This document shows, piece by piece, positions 29,653 to 38,799 of a DNA stretch of 64,000 nt. Source of the stretch: an uncultured Massilia sp. (GTDB taxonomy: Bacteria > Pseudomonadota > Gammaproteobacteria > Burkholderiales > Burkholderiaceae_D); the NCBI GenBank assembly GCA_913778765.1, contig CAJYXO010000094.1:24260-88259 (forward strand), in the 5' to 3' direction. A model generated the notes under the pieces. It had not been told where the DNA came from, did no database searches, and saw nothing but the letters and a program-made list of their open reading frames with translations. Each line of letters opens with the position of its first letter. Position 1 is the stretch's first letter. The position numbers were made by a program, and so were the translations under genes.

Positions 29653-31890
29653 ATGGAAACCAAAGAAAAAGTATCGGGTTCGCGCCGCGGCTTCATGAAG
29701 GCCGGCGCCGTGGCCGGCGGCAGCCTGCTGTTCGGCTTCTCGCTGTTCGGCTGCGGCAAGGATGGCAAGGAGGGGCAAAACGACCGCAAGGAGAAGCCGT
29801 CCGAGACGGCGGTCGGCCAGGCCGCCACCGCCGCCACCGAACCGGCGGGCCTGGCGCACGACGCCTTCATCCGCATCGACCGCGACGGCCTCGTCACCCT
29901 GATCATCCACAAGGTCGAGATGGGGCAGGGCACCTTCACCTCGATGCCGATGCTGCTGGCCGAGGAACTGGGCGCCGACCTCGCCAAGGTCAAGCTGGAA
30001 CAGGCCCCGGCCGACAACAGCCTGTATGCCGACCCGATGCTGGGCGGCCAGGTGACGGGCGGTTCGACCTCGGTGCGCGGCGCCTGGAAGCCGCTGCGCG
30101 AAGCCGGCGCCAAGGTGCGCTCGGTGCTGGTGCAGGCGGCAAGCCAGGCCTGGAACGTCGACCAGAAGGAGCTCAGCGTGGTTGGCGGAACCATACGCCA
30201 CCAGGCCTCGAACCGTTCCGGCCACTTCGGCGAATTCGTCGACGCGGCGTCGAAGCTGCAGTTCCCCAGGACCGTCGCCCTGAAGGACGCGGCCGACTTC
30301 ACCCTGATCGGCAAATCGATGAAGCGCCTGGATTCGCCGGCCAAGGTCAACGGCCAGGCGCTGTTCGGCATCGATGCGCGCCTGCCCGGCATGGGCATCG
30401 CGGCGGTGATGGCCTCGCCCGTCACCGGGGGCAAAGTGACGGCGGTGGACGAGCAGAAGGCGCTGGCGGTGAAGGGCGTGCGCCAGGTGCTGCGCATCGA
30501 GGGCGCGGTGGCGGTGGTGGCCGATAACTTCTGGACCGCGAAGCAGGGCCTGCTGGCTGCCGCCCCGCAGTTCGACGACGGCGCCAACGCCGGCGTCAGC
30601 ACGGCCTCGATCGTGGCCGACATGGCCAAGCTGTCCGATGGCGCCGGCGCGGTCGCCACCAACAAGGGCGACGCCCTGAAGGTGCTGGCCCAGGAAGGCG
30701 GACGCCGCATCGATGCCGTCTACGAGCTGCCCTTCCTGGCCCACGCGACCATGGAGCCGATGAACTGCACGGTCGACCTGCGCGCCGACGGCTGCGATCT
30801 GTACGTCGGCACCCAGGTGCCGGCGCTGGCCCAGGGCGCGGCGGCCAAGGTGACCGGCCTGCCGGTCGAGAAGGTCAAGGTGCACAACCACTACCTGGGC
30901 GGCGGCTTCGGGCGCCGGCTGGAAGTCGACAGCGTGCTGCAGGCGGTGGCTTTCGCCAGGCTGTTCAAGGGCCCGCTGAAAGTCATCTGGACCCGCGAGG
31001 AAGACATCCAGCACGACATGTACCGTCCTTATTATTATGACCGCCTGTCCGCGAAGCTCGACCGCAAGGGCATGCCGGCCGCCTGGTTCCACCGCGTGAC
31101 CGGCTCCTCGATCATGGCGCGCTTCGCGCCGCCGATGGTCAAGAACGGCGTCGACCCGGATGCGGTGGAAGGCGCGGCCGACCTGCAGTACACGATCCCC
31201 GACATGCGCGTCGAATACGTGCGCCACGAACCGCCCGGCGTGCCGACCGCGTTCTGGCGCGGCGTCGGCCCGACCCACAACGTGTTCGTGGTCGAGAGCT
31301 TCATCGACGAGCTGGCGTATGCGGGCAAGACCGACCCGGTGGCGTTCCGGCGCGCGCTGCTGCAGAAGTCGCCGCGCACGCTGGCGGTGCTGAACCTGGC
31401 GGCCCAGAAGGCGGGCTGGGGACGTCCCCTGAAGCCGATCGCCGGGCGCAAGGTCGGGCGCGGCGTGTCGACCCAGTTCGCCTTCGGCAGCTATATGTCG
31501 CAGGTGGCGGAAGTGTCGGTGGGGCCGGACGGCGACGTGCGCGTGCACCGCGTGGTGTGCGCGGTCGACTGCGGCCAGAACATCAACCCGGACGGCATCA
31601 TCGCCCAGATGGAAGGCGGCATCGTGTTCGGCGCCAGCGCGGCGCTGTGGGACCAGATCACCCATGACAAGGGACGGGTGCAGCAGACCAACTTTGGCGA
31701 CTACCGCGTGATGCGGATGAACGAGGCGCCGACGGTGGAGGTGTACATCGTGAACAGCCACGACGAGCCGGGCGGGATCGGCGAGCCGGGAACGGCGGGG
31801 ATTGCGCCGGCGATTGCCAACGCGGTGTTTGCGGCTACGGGCAAGCGGGTGCGGAAGCTGCCGATCGGGGAGCAGTTGAAGAAGGCCTGA
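29653..31890 (+). CDS. iorB: Molybdopterin-binding subunit of an isoquinoline 1-oxidoreductase/xanthine dehydrogenase family enzyme (IorB type)
   Basis: 745 residues. The N-terminus has a twin-arginine signal (SRRGFMKAGAVAGGSLLFGFSLFGCG), so the complex is likely exported folded. Family blocks follow: VEMGQGTFTSMPMLLAEELGADL, YELPFLAHATMEPMNCTVDL, WTREEDIQHDMYRP, GGGFGRRLEVD, CAVDCGQNINPDGIIAQMEGGIVFG and EPGGIGEPGTAG (catalytic Glu region). It hydroxylates an aldehyde or heterocycle using a molybdenum cofactor in the periplasm, with a cytochrome or other acceptor not seen here. It ends against the convergent ybeY gene. Confidence 0.9.
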   Translation: METKEKVSGSRRGFMKAGAVAGGSLLFGFSLFGCGKDGKEGQNDRKEKPSETAVGQAATAATEPAGLAHDAFIRIDRDGLVTLIIHKVEMGQGTFTSMPMLLAEELGADLAKVKLEQAPADNSLYADPMLGGQVTGGSTSVRGAWKPLREAGAKVRSVLVQAASQAWNVDQKELSVVGGTIRHQASNRSGHFGEFVDAASKLQFPRTVALKDAADFTLIGKSMKRLDSPAKVNGQALFGIDARLPGMGIAAVMASPVTGGKVTAVDEQKALAVKGVRQVLRIEGAVAVVADNFWTAKQGLLAAAPQFDDGANAGVSTASIVADMAKLSDGAGAVATNKGDALKVLAQEGGRRIDAVYELPFLAHATMEPMNCTVDLRADGCDLYVGTQVPALAQGAAAKVTGLPVEKVKVHNHYLGGGFGRRLEVDSVLQAVAFARLFKGPLKVIWTREEDIQHDMYRPYYYDRLSAKLDRKGMPAAWFHRVTGSSIMARFAPPMVKNGVDPDAVEGAADLQYTIPDMRVEYVRHEPPGVPTAFWRGVGPTHNVFVVESFIDELAYAGKTDPVAFRRALLQKSPRTLAVLNLAAQKAGWGRPLKPIAGRKVGRGVSTQFAFGSYMSQVAEVSVGPDGDVRVHRVVCAVDCGQNINPDGIIAQMEGGIVFGASAALWDQITHDKGRVQQTNFGDYRVMRMNEAPTVEVYIVNSHDEPGGIGEPGTAGIAPAIANAVFAATGKRVRKLPIGEQLKKA

Positions 31891-31892
31891 AT

Positions 31893-31973
31893 CGTCGTCC
31901 CCGCGAAGGCGGGGACCCAAGCTGGACGGTCTGCCAGGAAACTTGGATCCCCGCTTTCGCGGGGATGACGGTG
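31893..31973. repeat. REP-like inverted repeat between iorB and ybeY
   Basis: Two arms, 31893-31923 and 31939-31973, each containing a CCCCGC-loop-GCGGGG hairpin, are arranged head to head around a short spacer. Between convergent stop codons they probably also end transcription from both sides. Confidence 0.85.
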
Positions 31974-31977
31974 GTTG

Positions 31978-32448
31978 TCAGTCTTCCGCGTACGGATCGG
32001 GGTAGCCGAGCGCCTCCATGATGTCGCGCTCCAGCTGCTCCATCTCCTCGGCCTCTTCGTCGTTCTCGTGGTCGAAGCCCTGCGCATGCAGCACGCCGTG
32101 CACCACCAGGTGGGCCACGTGTTCCTCGACCGTCTTCTTCTGCTCGTCGGCCTCGCGCTGCAGGACGTCGGTGCAGAGAACGATGTCGGCCTGGGTCGGC
32201 TCGTCGTCGTCGATTTCCGCGCCTTCGTTGTAGGCGAAGGTGAGGACGTTGGTGGCGTAGTCCTTGCCGCGGTAGTCGCGGTTCAGGGTCTGGCCCTCGG
32301 CCGCGTCGACGAAGCGGATCGCCAGCTCGGCGGGACCGAGCAGCGAGACCTGCACCCAGCGCTCGATCATCGCGGGCGTGATGTCCGCTTCGAGGCGGGT
32401 GTCGGGATACTGGACGTCGAGTTCCAGCTTATGCTTTTTTTCTTGCAT
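31978..32448 (-). CDS. ybeY: Endoribonuclease YbeY
   Basis: 156 residues. The zinc-binding HGVLHAQGFDH is complete. RGKDYATNVLTFAYNE and ADIVLCTDVLQREADEQKKTVEEHVAHL are the other family blocks. It acts in 16S rRNA 3'-end maturation and ribosome quality control. It overlaps phoH by 20 bases. Confidence 0.96.
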   Translation of the reverse strand: MQEKKHKLELDVQYPDTRLEADITPAMIERWVQVSLLGPAELAIRFVDAAEGQTLNRDYRGKDYATNVLTFAYNEGAEIDDDEPTQADIVLCTDVLQREADEQKKTVEEHVAHLVVHGVLHAQGFDHENDEEAEEMEQLERDIMEALGYPDPYAED

Positions 32449-33526
32449 TTCGGGCTACCGGTTTGGCCACGCCGGGCAGGGCGCCAAGCTCCTGCATCGA
32501 CGCGGATTTTTCATAGGCATCGACGATGCGGCCCACCAGCGGGTGGCGCACCACGTCGGCGCTGGAGAAGTGGGAAAAGGCGATGCCGCGTACGTCCTTC
32601 AGCACGTGCATCGCGTCGACCAGGCCGCTGCGCTGGGTCTTGTGCAGGTCGACCTGGGTGACGTCGCCGGTGACCACGGCCTTGCTGCCGAAGCCGATCC
32701 GGGTCAGGAACATCTTCATCTGCTCGACCGTCGTGTTCTGGGCTTCGTCCAGGATCACGAAGGCGTGGTTCAGCGTGCGCCCGCGCATGAAGGCCAGCGG
32801 GGCGATCTCGATCACCTGCTTCTCGAACAGCTTCTGGGTGCGGTCGAAGCCGAGCAGGTCGTACAGCGCGTCGTACAGCGGGCGCAGGTAAGGGTCGACC
32901 TTCTGCGCGAAGTCGCCCGGCAGGAAGCCGAGACGCTCGCCGGCTTCGACGGCCGGACGGGTCAGGATGATGCGCTTGACGGCGTCGCGTTCCAGCGCGT
33001 CGACGGCGCAGGCCACCGCCAGGTAGGTCTTGCCGGTGCCGGCCGGGCCGATGCCGAAGCTGATGTCGTGTTCGAGCACCGCCTTCAGGTACTGGATCTG
33101 GTGCGGCGTGCGGCCGCGCAGGTCGCTGCGGCGCGTCTTCAGCATCGGGCTGACCAGTTCGCCCTCGTCCTCGCCGCCTTCTTCTTCCCTGGTGACGGTT
33201 TCGCCCGGCTCCTTCCTGGCTTCGAGCGGGACGGTGTCCTCGGCGGCCGGCTTCAGGCCGGCGCGCTGCTCGACCAGCGCCAGCTGCACTTCCTCGATCG
33301 GCACGACCTTGTTGGCCACCGCGTAGAAGCGTTCCAGCAGTTCGACCGCGCGCTCGGCATTGGTGCCGCTGACGATGAACTTCTCGCCGCGCCGGAAGAT
33401 CGTGACGTCGAGGGCGGCCGAGATCTGGCGCAGGTTCTCGTCCAGCGGGCCGCAGAGGTGGGCGAGCCGCGTGTTATCGAGCGGCTCGGGAATGAAGTAC
33501 GAAGGCTGGGTAGGCGTGGTTTTCAA
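32429..33526 (-). CDS. ybeZ: PhoH family ATPase (YbeZ)
   Basis: 365 residues. Walker A is [15 protein letters not shown], Walker B sits in [23 protein letters not shown], and [11 protein letters not shown] is sensor-like. The N-terminal part is KH-like and variable. It is an ATP-dependent RNA-handling partner of YbeY. The C-terminus is Lys/Arg-rich. It overlaps miaB by four bases, so miaB-ybeZ-ybeY are translated as a coupled set. Confidence 0.94.
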   Translation of the reverse strand: MKTTPTQPSYFIPEPLDNTRLAHLCGPLDENLRQISAALDVTIFRRGEKFIVSGTNAERAVELLERFYAVANKVVPIEEVQLALVEQRAGLKPAAEDTVPLEARKEPGETVTREEEGGEDEGELVSPMLKTRRSDLRGRTPHQIQYLKAVLEHDISFGIGPAGTGKTYLAVACAVDALERDAVKRIILTRPAVEAGERLGFLPGDFAQKVDPYLRPLYDALYDLLGFDRTQKLFEKQVIEIAPLAFMRGRTLNHAFVILDEAQNTTVEQMKMFLTRIGFGSKAVVTGDVTQVDLHKTQRSGLVDAMHVLKDVRGIAFSHFSSADVVRHPLVGRIVDAYEKSASMQELGALPGVAKPVARNARKKA

Positions 33527-34884
33527 CTTGCTTTGGCAATCGAATCAAGGCTGGCGACGAGGTCGCCGCGCAGGGAGTAATCCAGGCTCTCGGTGATGCG
33601 CACGTCGACCAGCTGGCCGATCAGCGCGTCACCCAGGTCGCCCGGGGCGAAGTTCACGACACGGTTGTTTTCGGTGCGGCCGGCCAGCTCGCCCTGGCCT
33701 TTTTTCGAAGGCCCTTCGACCAGGATGCGCTGCACGCTGCCGACCATCGCGGCGCTGGCCTTGCGGGTATTCAGGTCGATCAGGGCCTGCAGGCGCTGCA
33801 GGCGCGCCAGCTTGACCTCGTGCGGCGTATCGTCTTCGAGGTTGGCGGCCGGGGTGCCGGGACGCTTGCTGAAGATGAAGCTGAAGCTGTTGTCGAAGCC
33901 GACGTCTTCCACCAGCTTCATCATCGCTTCGAAATCGGCATCGCTCTCGCCGGGGAAGCCGACGATGAAGTCGGACGAGATCGAAATACCTGGCCGCACC
34001 GCCTTGATGCGGCGGATGATGGATTTGTATTCGAGGCCGGTGTAGCCGCGCTTCATGGCCTGCAGGATGCGGTCGGAGCCGTGCTGCACCGGCAGGTAGA
34101 GGTGGTTCACCAGCTGCGGGATCCTGGCGTAGGCGTCGATCAGGCGCTGGGTGAATTCCTTCGGGTGGCTGGTGACGAAACGCAGGCGCTCGATGCCGGG
34201 GATTTCGGCGATGTATTCGAGCAGCAGCGCGAAGTCGGCGATCTCGCCGTTTTCCATGACGCCGCGGAAGGCGTTCACGTTCTGGCCCAGCAGCATGATT
34301 TCCTTCACGCCCTGGGCGGCCAGGCCGGCGACTTCGGTCAGCACGTCCTCGAAGCGGCGCGAGACTTCCTCGCCGCGGGTGTAGGGCACCACGCAATAGC
34401 TGCAGTACTTGCTGCAGCCTTCCATGATCGAGACGTAGGCGACCGGCCCCTCGACCTTGGCGGGCGGCAGGTGGTCGAACTTCTCGATTTCCGGGAAGCT
34501 GATGTCGACCTGGGCCGCGCCGGAGCTGCGGCGGGCCTGGATCATCTGCGGCAGGCGGTGCAAAGTCTGCGGGCCGAACACCACGTCGACGTGGGGCGCG
34601 CGCTTGACGATCGCTTCGCCTTCCTGCGAAGCGACGCAGCCGCCGACGCCGATCACGAGGTCCGGCTTGCCGCGCTTGAGTTCCTTCAGGCGACCCAGGT
34701 CCGAAAACACTTTTTCCTGCGCCTTTTCACGCACCGAGCAAGTGTTGAAGAGGATGACATCCGCATCGTCCGGCGTGTCGGTGCGTACGAGCCCTTCGGA
34801 CGCGCCGAGCACGTCCGCCATCTTGTCCGAGTCGTACTCGTTCATTTGGCAACCAAAGGTCTTGATGAATACTTTTTTCTGCAT
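33523..34884 (-). CDS. miaB: tRNA-2-methylthio-N6-dimethylallyladenosine synthase (MiaB)
   Basis: 453 residues from the ATG at 34884 ([22 protein letters not shown]). The N-terminal methylthiotransferase domain provides three cysteines for one cluster, and the radical-SAM core has CSKYCSYC (CxxxCxxC). A TRAM domain is at the end ([19 protein letters not shown]). It methylthiolates i6A37 in tRNAs reading UNN codons. First gene of miaB-ybeZ-ybeY. Confidence 0.97.
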   Translation of the reverse strand: MQKKVFIKTFGCQMNEYDSDKMADVLGASEGLVRTDTPDDADVILFNTCSVREKAQEKVFSDLGRLKELKRGKPDLVIGVGGCVASQEGEAIVKRAPHVDVVFGPQTLHRLPQMIQARRSSGAAQVDISFPEIEKFDHLPPAKVEGPVAYVSIMEGCSKYCSYCVVPYTRGEEVSRRFEDVLTEVAGLAAQGVKEIMLLGQNVNAFRGVMENGEIADFALLLEYIAEIPGIERLRFVTSHPKEFTQRLIDAYARIPQLVNHLYLPVQHGSDRILQAMKRGYTGLEYKSIIRRIKAVRPGISISSDFIVGFPGESDADFEAMMKLVEDVGFDNSFSFIFSKRPGTPAANLEDDTPHEVKLARLQRLQALIDLNTRKASAAMVGSVQRILVEGPSKKGQGELAGRTENNRVVNFAPGDLGDALIGQLVDVRITESLDYSLRGDLVASLDSIAKAS

Positions 34885-35448
34885 GGTCTTGTTTGACAAG
34901 TGGAAGTCCAGTTTACCGTAAATCGTAAACGTCCCCTGAAAAGGGCGCGCGCGCACGATTTTGGTACCACCAGGAATGATTAATTTCTGACTACTAACAT
35001 TGATACAGTCGGTTACATTGTTAAATCTTGAAATCTCGTTGCAAACTGTTATTTTTAGTCTTGCCGGAACGACTTGCTTTTATTTCTTCTTGTAAATCAA
35101 TGAGTTCCTGCGTCATGTAATTGCAAAATAAGTTCAAGAAAACTCTTGCGTGCGCCACAATCTGTCACCATGTGCTGAAATGACTGTATGACAAGCTTTC
35201 CGAACGATAGCTTGATTTCGACCAATAATTTTCGTGCTCAGGTCGTGGGTCAAACCGCCGTATGAGTTTGATAATTTGTTCGAAAAACAAGTGCGTAAGG
35301 GAAGTGAGTTTGGGAGCGCACACGGTCCGGAACGTTGTCGACGCAGTCGATTGACCGTTTGGTAACGTGAACCGGGAACTTATGTTGACGAAACGAAGTC
35401 TTTAACAAAGTTCGTAAGAGAACTATTTTAACCACTCACGAGGTAATC
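34885..35448. other. Long AT-rich intergenic region
   Basis: 564 bases between divergent genes with no credible gene; codon-like patterns are absent and AT content is far above the neighbours. An inverted repeat CAAGCT...AGCTTG sits near 35191-35212. The length and composition resemble an H-NS-silenced regulatory region or a long mRNA leader for the HTH gene. No riboswitch or small RNA could be recognised by eye. Confidence 0.5.
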
Positions 35449-35838
35449 ATGGCACATCACGCTCTGTCTTCACAGGAAAGCTACAACCCGAACCACTTGC
35501 TGGACATCCTGCTCGGCAAGATGCAGCTGAAAAATGATGCAGCGCTGTCGCGCATGCTGGAAGTCGCTCCACCGGTGATCAGCAAGATCCGTCACCACCG
35601 CCTGCCGGTCGGCGCATCACTGCTGATCCGTATGCACGAAGTGACCGGCATGAGCATCCGCGACCTGCGCGACCTGATGGGCGACCGCCGTACCAAATAT
35701 CGCCTGTCGGACGCACAAGGCCGCCCGAAACCCGAAGAGAAAGCTGCAAAAGAGGCCGCCGCACAAGCCGCTCAGCAGCAGCAAGGCCAGTCTCAGGAGC
35801 AGAGCGACGCTTCGAAGTCCGGCAACTATGCGCACTGA
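35449..35838 (+). CDS. Small helix-turn-helix protein with disordered tail
   Basis: 129 residues. Residues 15-75 (LLDILLGKMQLKNDAALSRMLEVAPPVISKIRHHRLPVGASLLIRMHEVTGMSIRDLRDLMG) look like a Cro/CI or Xre-type HTH with the recognition helix around PPVISKIRHH. The last 40 residues are Glu/Ala/Gln-rich and low complexity. It is probably a DNA-binding regulator, possibly of its own long AT-rich upstream region. Conserved relatives in Burkholderiales are likely, but no function is assigned. Confidence 0.75.
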   Translation: MAHHALSSQESYNPNHLLDILLGKMQLKNDAALSRMLEVAPPVISKIRHHRLPVGASLLIRMHEVTGMSIRDLRDLMGDRRTKYRLSDAQGRPKPEEKAAKEAAAQAAQQQQGQSQEQSDASKSGNYAH

Positions 35839-35883
35839 TGCCGTGGGCATGACGGCCGGTCCTGTCATGCCTCCGGCTCGACC

Positions 35884-35909
35884 CGGCAGCGGATTGGCTT
35901 CCGCTGCCG
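35884..35909. terminator. Convergent hairpin
   Basis: CGGCAGCGGA pairs perfectly with TCCGCTGCCG across a six-base loop between convergent stop codons. There is no long T-run on either strand, so termination strength is uncertain. Confidence 0.5.
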
Positions 35910-35949
35910 TCAATTCCTAAGGCCGTCCTGAGCTCGAGGTTGAAAGACC

Positions 35950-36792
35950 TCACGCCATCAGGATGGCCGACATCTCTTCCAGCTGCTGTTCTGTTTCGCG
36001 GAACAGATCCAGATACGCTTCTTCATTCAGGCCCATCGCATCCCAGGCAATAGTGGACAGCGTCGGCGCCAGTTCGTCGTCCTCGCCCGCCAGGTCGAGG
36101 GCATGCACCACGGCATTGGCAACGTGGACGATGGCAGCAAGAAATCCCGCGCCCGGCGTCTCGGGCGCGTGGTGCCAGGCGATCGCCTGGCGCATCGTGT
36201 CCGAAAAATTCCAGTGTTCGGCCAGCGCCACCCCGGCCTCGACATGGTCGACGCCCAGCACCGCCCGTTCGGCGTCCTGCCACTCGGCATCTTCCCGCGT
36301 ACGCCAGGCCAGCACCTCGGCATACGCCTGGGGATGGCCCGTCACCAGCGCCAGGCGGCCGATGTCGTGCAGCAGGCCTGCCGTAAAAGCGACGTCTTGG
36401 TTGAAGCGCAGGCGCCGCGCCAGCGAACGGGCGCAGGCGGCGGTGGCGATCGAATGGCGCCAGAAGGCCTTGTCGTTAAAACCCGGGCACAGGCCATTCG
36501 GGAAGCAGCCGGTCACCGCCGCCGCCGTGATCAGGTTGCGCGTGGTCTGGAAGCCGAGGAAGGTGATGGCCTGCTGGATCGTCGCGACCTTGACCTGCAG
36601 GCCGAAGGACGAGGAATTGGCCAGGCGCAGCGTCTTCGCCGTCAGGGCCTGGTCGTAGGACACTTTTTTCGCCAGCACGGAAATGTCGATGTTTTCCTGC
36701 TCGATGCTGCTGAGCAGTTCCATGACGACGGCGGGCAGGGAAGGCAGGTCCTGTACACCGTGGACCAGTTGTTCGGAAGTCAGCTTGCTCAT
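35950..36792 (-). CDS. HDOD domain-containing signalling protein
   Basis: 280 residues. The HDOD domain (LPSLPAVVMELLSSIEQENIDISVLAKKVSYDQALTAKTLRLANSSSFG..., then AFWRHSIATAACARSLARRLRFNQDVAFTAGLLHDIGRLAL and GVDHVEAGVALAEHWNFS) is an HD-related output module lacking clear metal-dependent phosphodiesterase chemistry. Such proteins act in cyclic-di-GMP, stress or motility control. It overlaps the small upstream gene by four bases (ATGA), so the two probably act together. Confidence 0.88.
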   Translation of the reverse strand: MSKLTSEQLVHGVQDLPSLPAVVMELLSSIEQENIDISVLAKKVSYDQALTAKTLRLANSSSFGLQVKVATIQQAITFLGFQTTRNLITAAAVTGCFPNGLCPGFNDKAFWRHSIATAACARSLARRLRFNQDVAFTAGLLHDIGRLALVTGHPQAYAEVLAWRTREDAEWQDAERAVLGVDHVEAGVALAEHWNFSDTMRQAIAWHHAPETPGAGFLAAIVHVANAVVHALDLAGEDDELAPTLSTIAWDAMGLNEEAYLDLFRETEQQLEEMSAILMA

Positions 36793-37121
36793 CGTGCGAT
36801 CTCGCGTTGCAGGCGGAAGTCTTCGACGTAGCGGCGCAGGATGCCGGTGGCCCAGTCGCCATGGTTGTCGCGTTCGTGCTTGCGGAAGATCCGGTCCAGC
36901 CTTTCCTGGACGCGTACCGGGTCGACAGGCGGTGCCGGCGGGCTGGCGGCAAGAACGGGCAGTACTTCGACGCCGTGGCGCGCCAGCGAGGCCAGCATGC
37001 CTTCGGTCAGCACCACGCCCTGCGCCAGCAGCACATTGCCTTTGTCGTCGCGCAGCACCTCGCCCAGCACCATGCCTGGACGGGCGTCGGGCAAGGCCGT
37101 CAGCTGGTAAGTGCCGTTCAT
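36789..37121 (-). CDS. Hypothetical protein resembling the N-terminal domain of HD-GYP proteins
   Basis: 110 residues. The segment ARPGMVLGEVLRDDKGNVLLAQGVVLTEGMLASLARHGVEVLPV is like the N-terminal region of many HD-GYP-type proteins. A charged helical C-terminus follows (ERLDRIFRKHERDNHGDWATGILRRYVEDFRLQREIAR). It is coupled to the HDOD gene downstream by a 4-base overlap, so it may supply the missing regulatory half of that protein in trans. Function not proven. Confidence 0.65.
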   Translation of the reverse strand: MNGTYQLTALPDARPGMVLGEVLRDDKGNVLLAQGVVLTEGMLASLARHGVEVLPVLAASPPAPPVDPVRVQERLDRIFRKHERDNHGDWATGILRRYVEDFRLQREIAR

Positions 37122-37247
37122 GCTTCCCTCTTTCCTTTTGTTAATGGATTTATATTAGCATCCACAACGAGTAAGCGAGCAGGGTGCTGGCGGCAAGACC
37201 GGGTAAACTGTTGTATTCTCAGCAGGTTTTGAATCGATAGGATCACC

Positions 37248-37856
37248 ATGAAACTGTATTACAGCCCGGGCGCATGCTCGCTCTCCCCGCACATCGCCCT
37301 GATCGAAGCCGGCCTCGACTTCACGACGGAAAAAGTCGACATCCGCGCACGCAAGACCGCCGGCGGCGCCGATTTCCTGGCCATCAATCCGAAAGGCTAT
37401 GTGCCCGCCCTGGAACTGAAGGATGGCGCCGTGCTGACCGAAGGCCCGGCCATCGTCCAGTTCATCGCCGACCTGGCCCCGGACCGCCAGCTGGCGCCGG
37501 CCAACGGCACCCTGGAACGCTATCGCCTGGTCGAATGGCTGAACTTCATCTCGACCGAGCTGCACAAGAATTTCAGCCCGCTGTTTCGCCCGACCTCGAC
37601 CGAGGAAATGAAAGAAGCGGCGCGCGCTCACCTGAATGACCGCCTGGGCTGGATCGCCGGACAGCTGGAAGGCCGCGACTACCTGATGGGCGCGCAGTTC
37701 ACGGTGGCCGACGGCTACCTGTTCACGGTGCTGGGCTGGGCCAATGTCGTCCAGTTCGACCTGGGCCAGTGGCCGGTGTTCGCCGCCTACCTGCAGCGCG
37801 TCGGTTCGCGTCCGGCGGTGCGGCAGGCGATGCGCGAAGAAGGCTTGCTCAAGTAA
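37248..37856 (+). CDS. gstA: Beta-class glutathione S-transferase
   Basis: 202 residues. The N-terminal thioredoxin fold begins MKLYYSPGACSLSPHIALIEAG, with the Cys of the beta-class (C10) and the glutathione-binding NPKGYVPALELKDGAVLTEGPAIVQFIADL. The helical C-terminal domain has FTVADGYLFTVLGWA. It conjugates glutathione to electrophiles or reduces disulfides. Next gene begins 14 bases downstream. Confidence 0.93.
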   Translation: MKLYYSPGACSLSPHIALIEAGLDFTTEKVDIRARKTAGGADFLAINPKGYVPALELKDGAVLTEGPAIVQFIADLAPDRQLAPANGTLERYRLVEWLNFISTELHKNFSPLFRPTSTEEMKEAARAHLNDRLGWIAGQLEGRDYLMGAQFTVADGYLFTVLGWANVVQFDLGQWPVFAAYLQRVGSRPAVRQAMREEGLLK

Positions 37857-37870
37857 GCGCCGCCGTCGCC

Positions 37871-38443
37871 ATGCCCGCCATCGAAAGCAAACGCTACGTT
37901 GCCCTGTTGCGGGGTGTGAATGTCGGACGCGCCAAGCGGATCGCGATGGCCGACCTGCGTCAGCTGGTCGGCGAACTCGGCTACGACGAGGTACGCAGCG
38001 TCCTGAACAGCGGCAACCTGGTGTTCAGGGGGCCGGCGCGGTCGCAGGACGAGGTGGCGGGCCGGATCGAGGAAGCGCTGGTGCTGAAGCTGGGCGTGGC
38101 GGCGCGCGTGCTGGTGCTCGATGCCGGCGAGCTGGCGGAGATCGTCGCCGGCAATCCCCTGCTGGGCCAGGCCGGCGACCATTCGCGCCTGCTCGCCTTC
38201 ATCCTGTCCACACCGCATGCCACCCCACAGGCGCGCGAAGCGCTCGACACCCTGTGTGGCAAGGACTGGCAGCCCGGCGCGGCGGCCCTGGGCCAGCGCG
38301 CCGCCTATGTCTGGTGCCCGGACGGCATCCTCGACAGCGCCGCCGCGGCCGCGCTCGGCAAGCAACTGGGCGACGCCACCACCTCGCGCAACTGGGCGAC
38401 CCTGCTGAAGCTGCACGCGCTGTGTGCCGATACGGCGGCGTAA
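37871..38443 (+). CDS. DUF1697 family protein
   Basis: 190 residues from the ATG at 37871. Family signatures are RYVALLRGVNVGRAKRIAMADLRQLVGELGYDEVRSVLNSGNLVF and the C-terminal GDATTSRNWATLLKLHAL. The function of the family is unknown. A short gap (14 bases) and the same strand suggest co-transcription with the glutathione transferase. Confidence 0.9.
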   Translation: MPAIESKRYVALLRGVNVGRAKRIAMADLRQLVGELGYDEVRSVLNSGNLVFRGPARSQDEVAGRIEEALVLKLGVAARVLVLDAGELAEIVAGNPLLGQAGDHSRLLAFILSTPHATPQAREALDTLCGKDWQPGAAALGQRAAYVWCPDGILDSAAAAALGKQLGDATTSRNWATLLKLHALCADTAA

Positions 38444-38462
38444 GCAATTCTCAAAAACGACA

Positions 38463-38482
38463 ACGGCGCCTCTTGGCGCCGT
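38463..38482 (-). terminator. Intrinsic terminator between DUF1697 and PEP-CTERM-like genes
   Basis: ACGGCGCC-TCTT-GGCGCCGT is a perfect hairpin; read on the minus strand it is followed by GTCGTTTTTGAG, a T-run fitting termination of the minus-strand gene. It lies between convergent stops and may serve both. Confidence 0.75.
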
Positions 38483-38511
38483 CGATTCCCGTCCTTTCCG
38501 CCTGATGCTTT

Positions 38512-38799
38512 TCAGTCTTTCTTGAACTTCTCGCTGCTGTCGCGGCTGGCGCGATAGCCAATCAGAATCAGGCCCACCAGCATCATCGCAAACACTTCCG
38601 GTTCTGGCAGTTCGGACATGGAAGGCGAAGGTGGGGCGACAACGTCGGTACGCGCAACCGGCGATACATCGGCAATGCGATGTGTGCGGATGGCGTGGGT
38701 GGTGTCGAGGTCGATGGCGGCGGCCTGGGCGGCGCCGGCGGAAAGCAGGCCAAGAGCTGAGCTGAATGCTGCGGCAAGAACGGTTCGTTTCACGGTCAT
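38512..38799 (-). CDS. Small PEP-CTERM-like exported protein
   Basis: 95 residues from the ATG at 38799, preceded by AAGGA. A signal peptide is clear (VKRTVLAAAFSSALGLLSAGAAQAA). The tail LPEPEVFAMMLVGLILIGYRASRDSSEKFKKD has the Pro-Glu-Pro, hydrophobic helix and basic residues of a PEP-CTERM sorting signal, though the end is longer and more acidic/lysine-rich than usual. The mature part is only about 40 residues. An exosortase elsewhere in the genome would be needed. Confidence 0.72.
   Translation of the reverse strand: MTVKRTVLAAAFSSALGLLSAGAAQAAAIDLDTTHAIRTHRIADVSPVARTDVVAPPSPSMSELPEPEVFAMMLVGLILIGYRASRDSSEKFKKD

Noticed and set aside
35250..35435. 61-codon frame in the AT-rich gap
   Set aside because: No ribosome binding site, no domain, and AT-rich composition.
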